Part shown: positions 56,641-64,000 of the stretch, piece after piece
How the letters are laid out: each line of letters begins with the position of its first letter
Numbering within the stretch: position 1 is the first letter of the stretch
Origin: Prorocentrum cordatum
Taxonomy: Eukaryota; Sar; Dinophyceae; Prorocentrales; Prorocentraceae
Direction: 5' to 3'
Length of the DNA: 64,000 nt
Assembly (NCBI GenBank): GCA_963575745.1
Contig: CAUYUJ010022503.1
Span: 1,253,769-1,317,768, forward strand
Program-made: the position numbers and the translations under genes
Notes under the pieces: generated by a model
The model's input: the letters and a program-made list of their open reading frames with translations, nothing else
The model's database searches: none
Told to the model about the DNA's origin: nothing

Positions 56641-56816
56641 GCCCATCCGCCCGCCACCACCGCGCCGCACCACGCCCCGCCCCGCCGCACGCACACCCAC
56701 CGCCACTTCCACCCACCAACGCACGCACGCACGCACGCGCACCACCACCGCGCACCGCCACCACCACCGCACTACCCCACCCACCACCACCACGCTACAC
56801 CGCGTCACACCACATC

Positions 56817-56875
<59 letters not shown>

Positions 56876-57110
56876 CACACACGCACACACACACACACAC
56901 ACCACCACCACCGCCACCACCACCACCGCCATCACGCACGTACGCACCTGGCCCACCACCAAACCACCAAGACGCCACACCACGTCACACCACAGCACAC
57001 GCGCACACACGCACACACACACACATACACACCACCACCACAACAACCACAACCACGCACACACGCACGCACGCACGCTCACCACCACCCACTACGCACA
57101 CGCGCGCGGA
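56641..57110. repeat. (CA)n and (CAC)n microsatellite
   Basis: CACCAC and CACGCACG words, with clean (CA)n runs at 56819-56910 and 57000-57030. Confidence 0.95.
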
Positions 57111-57224
57111 GCCACAGGTCCGCTACGACACGCGTCCGCGGATAGACAAAATCAGTGCCATGGTGAGGGTTGGGAGGGAGGGGTAGGATGTCAGATGTTG
57201 ACGCGAGCGCACCAAACTTACGCT

Positions 57225-57780
57225 TCCCCCCTCCCTCCCTCCCTCTCCTCCCTCCCCCTCCCTCCCTCCACCCCTCCCTCGCCCTTCCTCCCTCCAATCC
57301 TTTTCTCCTTCCTCCCTCTCTCCCTCCCTCCCCCGCTCCCTCCATCCCCCCCCGCCCCCCTCCCCCTCCCTCCACCCCGCCCTCCCTCCCTCCACCCCTC
57401 CCTCCCTCCCTCCACCCCTCCCTCCCTCCCTCCCCCCCCTCCCTCCACCCTCCTCCCTCCCTCCACCCCTCCTTCCCTCCCACCCTCCCTCCCTCCACCC
57501 CTCCCTCCCTCCACCCCCTCCCTCCCCCTCCCTCCCTCCGCCCCTCCCTCCCTCCCTCCCTCCCACCCTCCCCCTTCCCCCTCCACCCCTCCTCCCCCCT
57601 CCCCCCCTCCCTCCCCTTCCTCCGCCCCCCTTCCTACCTCTTCCTCCTTCCCCCTTCCCTCCCCCTCCCTCCCCCTTCCTCCCCCCTTCCTCCCCCTTCC
57701 TCCCCCCTTCCTCCCTCCCCCTCCCCCTCCCTCCCTCCCCCTTCCTTCCTCCACCCCTCCCTCCCTCCCTCCCTCCCTCA
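57225..57780. repeat. (CCCTCC)n polypyrimidine tract, ~550 bp
   Basis: Nearly pure C/T on the + strand, built of CCTCCCTCC and CCCCTCC words. Confidence 0.95.
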
Positions 57781-57904
57781 TTGGACCACCCTCTCCTTCG
57801 CCGTGCTCGGAGGAGAGCGGCGGCGCTGGGGGAGAGTCGCCCGCCCTGGCGGAGGTGGCGCGGGCAGAGGTGCCCGTGTAATACAACGCGGTCGTCGTCG
57901 CCGG

Positions 57905-59065
<1,161 letters not shown>

Positions 59066-59639
59066 CGTTTCCAGTTCCCAGAGTTTTCTTGCCACGGATG
59101 GGGTGGAGGAGAGCAGCAGTAATATGACGGAGGGGGATTCACTTGTGCCATGCGCAGAGAGACTGGCACGCGGTGTCGGACTTGTTGATCTCGTTGTACA
59201 GGGGTCTCTGGATTAGCTTCCAGGAGCGTTCGTCTTCCCATCCCTTGCATGTTGGAGGGAGCTCGGGCTTTGGGGTGTGCGCTGTGCGGAGCTTGCGGGG
59301 CCTGCCGCTCCCAGTATCTCGTCGTTGCCCCAAGAAGACCCCGCAGTAATGACTTCCAGCGGAGATCAAGAATGTCCGCGCGATGGTCGAGCGTTGAACT
59401 GTTAGAGCTCCTCCCGTCCCGTCTCGAAGTTTGGGCCTCCAGCGGTCCGTTGGGTGAGGTCGATCGTTTTTTTTGTTAGTCGAAGGTTGCGCCGCCCTCC
59501 AGGTGCGTGACTCGCCCACGCTCACGGAAGGTCAATGGAGGGAAGAAGATAAGAACGGGGAGGAGGGGGATCGAGAGGCTTGTGAGGAAAGGGCGAGGAT
59601 GATTCAGGGGCAAGGGGCGGAGAAGGGAGAAGGGGAAGT
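59066..59639. other. No gene recognised
   Basis: Mixed sequence after the microsatellite block. No repeat or domain is visible. Confidence 0.4.
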
Positions 59640-60840
59640 GGATCGTGTGGATAGGGGAGGAGGTGGAAGATGAGCGAGACACGACTATAGTGTCGAAAAG
59701 ACACGCTTCCATGGCTTCAATTACTCTACATGTACACGTGTATGATTTTAGAACCACGCGACATCTCGAACAGCAGTCCCATATCGAGAAGAGGATCGGC
59801 ATGCATCCGTCTGCTTTTCGATGCTTCGGTTCAGCAGGTCTGATGGATCTCAGGCGAGAGTCTCAGTTTGAAAAGGAACGGGATTCTATTAGTGTGATTG
59901 GTGTGCATTCCAGATCTCGTACCACACAGCTGAGTGAAGTCTTCAGCAATATCCCCATGTTAAAACACCTGCTGCTATCTAGGTGTTGCAATGGTGAATG
60001 TGCGTAGCGCTGCAGCGATAGGCGATCACTACAAGTCGATTCACATTCCAGTCATGTGGTGGTTGAAGTCTTTTAGGGCGAATGTGGGTGGCGCTGAGGA
60101 GCATCGCCATTTTTCAACGATCCTCCCGACATCCGTTGAGCTGTTGGATATCCCAAGAGCCATGACCATACATTGTGAGGAACTGCGTTTCCGACACATC
60201 TGGTGGTCTGGCGAGGGGTGAGTTTCTGAATCACGCATAGGGAAGAGGGGCGGCAAAGAGAGGTGAGGAGGAAGAGGAGGACGAGGAGGAGGAAGAGGAG
60301 AAGGTGGCGGAGGTGAAGGAGGAAGACGCGCGGAGGAGGGGGAGGATCAGAAAAGGGGACTAAGAGTAGTAAGGCAAGGAGGAAAGAGCGGAAGGAGGAG
60401 GGGAGGGAGGAGGACGAAGAGAAGAAGAGGGAGTATGGGGGAGGATTGGCGGAGGAGGAGGAGGGAGGGGAAGGGGTGAAAGGAATGGTATGTGAGAACA
60501 AGCATGTCTGAGAACAAGCATGTCTGCTACTCATGTGGGTTCGAGTGCCCGCTAGTACAGCAGTCTTTCGCCAGTGAGTGGCCAGCGGCAGAGAAATCAC
60601 TCAGTGTGAAGTCTTGCGTATCACGCAGGAAATTTGTATCATATCTGACGTCTGCCTGCGTCGACTTGAGTGTCTAGGCCGTTGTCTTCCTCCATCTTCC
60701 GTCATAGAATTACGTAGCTTCCACATTCGAGAGCAGTGCGATGCATACTTGCTCGCACTGATCCAGATTTGGCTGGCAACGAGGGTGGTCGTCGCAGCAC
60801 GAAGGGTGGAATTGAGACGCTTGGTCGACACTTAGTCGAC
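59640..60840 (+). repeat. Diverged relative of the composite satellite
   Basis: Words such as GGCGAGAGTCTCAGTTTGAA (59851), GTGAATGTGCGTAGCGCTGC (59995), GGGCGAATGTGGGTGGCGCT (60078) and GTGAAGTCTTGCGTATC (60607) parallel the 83-bp unit. A (GGA)-rich stretch (60262-60480) lies between two parts, as around copies A-C. Short frames here are more protein-like than in A-C (LPTSVELLDIPR, LPPSSVIELRSF). Confidence 0.45.
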
Positions 60841-60954
60841 TCAGAGAGCAGCCCAGCGGACGTCATTTCAAATGGCAGTGAGTGCGACATGTTGATCGGT
60901 GAGCTCCTCGCCGACGCGGACATTTTTTCCCGAAGTAGGATTTGCTTTCGAGGC

Positions 60955-61662
60955 TGTGCATGTTCGTGAAGAAGCCGGTTGGTGCTGGACCTGGTCGTGC
61001 CGGTGTTCTTCGAGGGTCTTCGGTCTCGTTTCCTCTCAAGGGGGTTCTTCGGGGTTCATTGGTGTTGTTTCCTGACAAGGCCTTCCCTGGGTTCCCCTGG
61101 TTTCTTGGTCTTGGTTCCTTGGCTGCTTCCTTACAAGGCCTTGCCTGGGAACGCTTGGTCTCGCTTACCTGCAATGGGGTTCTCTTGTGTCATTAGCGTA
61201 CAAGGCGTTGCCCGGGTTCCCTTGGTTCTTTGGCCTTGAATCTTTGGTTCTTTGGTTCCGTGGTCATGGCTCTGTGATTCGTTGGTCTTGGTTTCTTGGC
61301 TCCTTGGCTTTGGTTCCTTGGTTCCTTGGCCTTGGTTCATTGCTTACTCGGCCTTGGTTCCTCGTTTCCTTGGTCTGGGCTCGTTGGTTCCTTGGTTCCT
61401 TGGCCTTGGTTCCTTGGTTCCTTGGTCTTGGGTTCTTGGCTCCTTGGCCTTGGTTCCATGGTTCCTTGGTTTTGGTTCCTTGACTCCTTGATTTTGGTTC
61501 CTTGGTTCCTTGGCCTTGATTCCTTGGTTCCTTGGCCTTGGTTCCTTGGCTTCTTGGTGCGGGCTCCTTGGTTCCTGGGTCTTTGCTCCTTGTGCCTCGC
61601 GACGCAATGCACAACAATGCCACGCAATGCCACGCGATACCAAGCAATACCACGCAATGCCT
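60955..61662 (+). repeat. Module X, (CCTTGGTT)n and (AATGCCACGC)n upstream of SL relics
   Basis: 60955-61090 resembles 42640-42811. (CCTTGGTT)n follows to about 61600, and AATGCCACGC words run to 61662, immediately before the SL relic. The last two parts match 43590-44155. Confidence 0.8.
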
Positions 61663-61714
61663 CCATAGCCAGTTTGACTCAAACCGTTTTTGGCCAACAC
61701 AGGTTTGGCTCACG
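61663..61714 (+). repeat. Triple spliced-leader relic
   Basis: 61663-61683 (CCATAGCCAGTTTGACTCAA plus A) matches the SL end at 17 of 21 positions. 61684-61698 (CCGTTTTTGGCCAAC) abuts it and matches the truncated form with one insertion and one deletion. 61700-61714 (CAGGTTTGGCTCACG) matches at 11 of 15. The head-to-tail order fits repeated rounds of retroposition and trans-splicing. Confidence 0.8.
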
Positions 61715-62329
61715 TCTCTGGCTCAGTTCTACAGACTTCACTGGCGATCCAGCTGCCTGCGGCAAACCCCACCACCGTGCCTGTGCAGCAGTGGAGCAGG
61801 AAGGAGACTGAGTGTAGGAACAGCGCAATTCCGACGACTGGTCTGAACTGGGACGCGTCGTGAGCTCGACCTCGTGTTCGTCTGCGCGGTAGGGGGTATG
61901 TCGAGTTCACGCCCCGCTGCAGTTCAGCGAACGGCCTGAACTGAGGCGGGTCGTGAACTCGACCTCATCTTCGTCCGCGCGGTAGGGAGGAAGAGGAGGA
62001 GGAGGAGGAGGAGGAGGAGGAGGAGGAGGTGCTGCTGCTGCTGCTCCAGCTGCTGCGCATGAGTGCTGGACACGAATGTTTGTGTACGTCCTCTCCTTGT
62101 GCACATGGTCGCGTAACTGCACGTGCGGGCGTGCATCTTACGCGCATATAAGACGACACGGACCGAGCGGAGCACATGCCAGCGCTAGGACGGCACGAGG
62201 CCTGGAAGAGCAGCCGACGAGGGGCGGAAGGTTTCAAACCAGGGGCGAGGAGAGAGAGGCGGAGGGGGCAGGCCACAGCAACGTACAGTAACATCGTCAC
62301 TTTAGCTGCCACGATACGCCCGCTTTGAA
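61715..62329. other. Sequence downstream of the SL relics; no gene recognised
   Basis: If the relics mark a reinserted mRNA, its 5' UTR should begin at 61715, but I see no convincing start codon and frame. Two imperfect direct repeats (CGTGAGCTCGACCTCGTGTTCGT- and CGTGAACTCGACCTCATCTTCGT-like, near 61859 and 61951) and a (GGA)n run (61985-62030) are present. Confidence 0.5.
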
Positions 62330-62525
62330 TCGCAGCACGTACCGTGTTCAAAACGTCCGTGTTGACACGTTCCGTGTTGGCCCCACGTGTTGGCCAACGT
62401 TTTGGCGAACGCGCCGCGCCAGGCGTATGTTTTCAACCTGCGTGCTGAGTTCCGTGTCAACACCCAATGGGTTGTGCGTTGCCTTACCAGGGCAGCTACG
62501 CTCCGAAGGGCCAGGTGCTCACGGC
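62330..62525 (+). repeat. Dispersed repeat R4, copy 2
   Basis: Diverged match to 53840-54035, ending GGGCAGCTACGCTCCGAAGG. It is joined 60 bases later to repeat R3. Confidence 0.7.
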
Positions 62526-62584
62526 TGCACGGCCCAAAGCTCGACGGCTCCAGGCACGGAGCGAGAATGCTCGACCGAACCACA

Positions 62585-62775
62585 CAGTCGGACCGAGGTG
62601 TAAGATCAAGACCGGTTCGGGGAGGGTGCCCTCGTGTTCTTCGTGTTTGTTGGATGCTCTTGTGCATCCTGGGGAGGGCAACTCTGGATGCTCTGTGTAT
62701 TTTGGCCGACGGAGGGTCTCATGCTCTTGAGGGATAGTCTTCTGGCCTAGGTCCGACTGTACTGCATCCTTTGGC
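62585..62775 (+). repeat. Dispersed repeat R3, copy 2
   Basis: Close match to 45405-45602. It ends about 35 bases downstream of the stop codon of the minus-strand gene. Confidence 0.9.
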
Positions 62776-62810
62776 AGAGATCGAGAAGCCCACAGCATTC
62801 AGATCCCAAC

Positions 62811-63940
62811 TCAGCGCTGCGAAGCTTTCTTTTTCACGCCCCACAGGGCTGACAGGAGTGCGCACAAGGCCGGGGCTATCCCGATGATGCCGATCCACTC
62901 GTCACTGTCGTTCCCATGTGTTTGAGGCACTCCCTTCTATGTAGTTCCGTGGCCCTGTGGCCGAGCGCCAGCACTATCTTGATCACGTCGTCGTCCTTGC
63001 AGCTCTCCATGCGGTACAAGCGCAAGTACGTGGGCGGCTCGTCATCCAGCTTTGCGGGGACGCTCTCTAGGTGCTCCCTGAGCTTGCGGCCGATCTTCTG
63101 CTTGGCCAGCGCCTCCAGCATGGCCGCAACCACCCCTGGATCTGGACGTCACAGCGTGCGGAGCTCCTGCTGCGTCGCGATCGCTTGTTCGTTCGCCTAC
63201 TGTTTTTGCTTTTGATGTGATCCTTTGGTTTTCTTTGCGTATTTTTTTATCTTCCCGATCTTCTGGCGCAGTCCAGTTGCGTGCTATGAGACATCCTTCA
63301 ACTCATTCTGCATGGCCGCGGCGACGGCGTTCTTCTCCACGAGCATCGTGCGAGTAGTCCCCCCCCCCACACCGCCCTCGACCTTTGGGTCAGCTGGGCC
63401 ACCTGCATCGACAGCCAGAGGAGCAGCTCCTTCAGGCCGTTGTCTTCGGTGCCCAGCTTCCGCTCTTTCCCCTCCGAGCGGCGTCGTCCTCGTCGTCTGA
63501 TCCGTGGCTTGTCTGCCGCTGCTTTTCCGCCTGCCGCGGGTTGGACTCGTTGGCCGCTGCGGCCCTTGGACTGCATCCGATCCCCCTGCTAGTCGCCGTT
63601 GGAGCCGTTCCCACCACTCGCTGACGCTGCAGAGAAGCCCGCTGCCGTGCTGGGTCGGGGCCACCACCTCGCCTTCGTGTCTACATTCACGGGGCGCGGC
63701 AGGATCAGCAGTAGCACGTTCCCGCGGAGCGCGATGTACAACGAAACTCGCACCAGTACGCAGATCACTCCTACGAAGACGAGGCCCAGGAGCAGGAGGT
63801 GCAGCACGGCGTGGAGGGCGAGGATGATGCGGTATTGGGCGTGGTGCGACCACTTATCTGGATCTGCTCTCCCGAGTCGGAGGCAGGCGTGAACACAACA
63901 GGCTTCGGAGTTGCACAGTGAACACGCGTGTGAGTTCATA
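62811..63940 (-). CDS. Small membrane protein gene, multi-exon or broken, unknown family
   Basis: Read on the - strand, 63939-63598 encodes MNSHACSLCNSEACC... then two close hydrophobic segments (ILALHAVLHLLLLGLVFVGV, ICVLVRVSLYIALRGNVLLL). A basic region and a helix (LKELLLWLSMQVAQLTQR) follow to about 63380. In another frame comes VEKNAVAAAMQNELKDVS (about 63350-63295), then VVAAMLEALAKQKIGRKLRE to about 62910. A further shift gives DSDEWIGIIGIAPALCALLS, ALWGVKKKASQR and a stop at 62813-62811, so the C-terminus is a membrane anchor. One in-frame stop (about 63587) and two frame changes mean introns or decay. A GTAAGT donor at 63986-63981 and CCAG acceptor just before the ATG suggest an upstream exon at the window edge. 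Confidence 0.5.
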
Positions 63941-64000
63941 GCCTGGAGCGTGTGTGGTTATGCTGTGGTGTTAATGATGCACTTACCCGCGTGCCATGGC

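Noticed and set aside
56431-57186. His/Thr-rich open frames
   Set aside because: They are translations of (CA)n and (CAC)n microsatellites.
60530-60552. tRNA B-box-like GGGTTCGAGTGCC
   Set aside because: No matching A box, acceptor stem or anticodon arm is found upstream.

Overview
The window looks like nuclear DNA of a dinoflagellate. The basis is: relics of the dinoflagellate trans-spliced leader (SL) built into the genome in tandem at 42812-42847 and 61663-61714; GC-AG as well as GT-AG introns; at least one intron that is almost entirely an inverted repeat (an 'introner'); no operon-like packing; and a GC-rich background dominated by satellites, microsatellites and small inverted-repeat elements. 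Nothing in it looks bacterial, viral or organellar. The genus cannot be read from the sequence. Most long open frames here are artefacts of GC-rich triplet and satellite DNA, and I left them out.

Layout. 1-16.1 kb is almost gene-free: CTTGGGGCC-type G-rich repeats (1.4-1.9 and 3.1-3.7 kb), a (GAC)n tract (2.25-2.8), a ~150-bp tandem repeat (5.6-6.7), a ~60/100-bp alternating tandem array (7.5-11.0, interrupted by a large hairpin), and the first of three copies of a composite element (11.9-13.4). 16.2-38.2 kb holds the one large gene, a membrane glycosyltransferase of family GT2 (cellulose-synthase-like), in five recognisable exons on the + strand. Its third intron is about 15 kb and carries a 10.5-kb cluster of five copies of another composite repeat (21.65-32.2). 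One of these copies is split by a 5'-truncated, decayed LINE retrotransposon with an 11-bp target duplication (22714-27217). 38.2-42.6 kb has microsatellites, composite copy C (inverted) and a small inverted-repeat element (40.37-40.72).

42.8-43.5 kb has a tandem SL relic followed by a small cysteine-rich gene with short non-canonical introns, which looks like a retroposed mRNA. 43.6-53.7 kb is mainly repeats without a convincing gene. 53.8-59.1 kb is composite copy B running into about 4 kb of microsatellites arranged almost symmetrically. 59.6-61.7 kb has a diverged relative of the composite satellite and a second SL relic array. 62.8-63.95 kb holds a multi-exon or broken membrane-protein gene on the - strand, running to the window edge.

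How the parts relate. Only three loci look protein-coding (GT2, the Cys-rich gene, the minus-strand membrane protein), plus one orphan exon candidate at 33.2 kb. They share no pathway that can be read from the sequence. The unifying theme is mobile DNA shaping genes: introners supply introns to the GT2 gene, reinserted SL-tagged transcripts seed new loci, and (GGA)n-bounded composite satellites spread as units.
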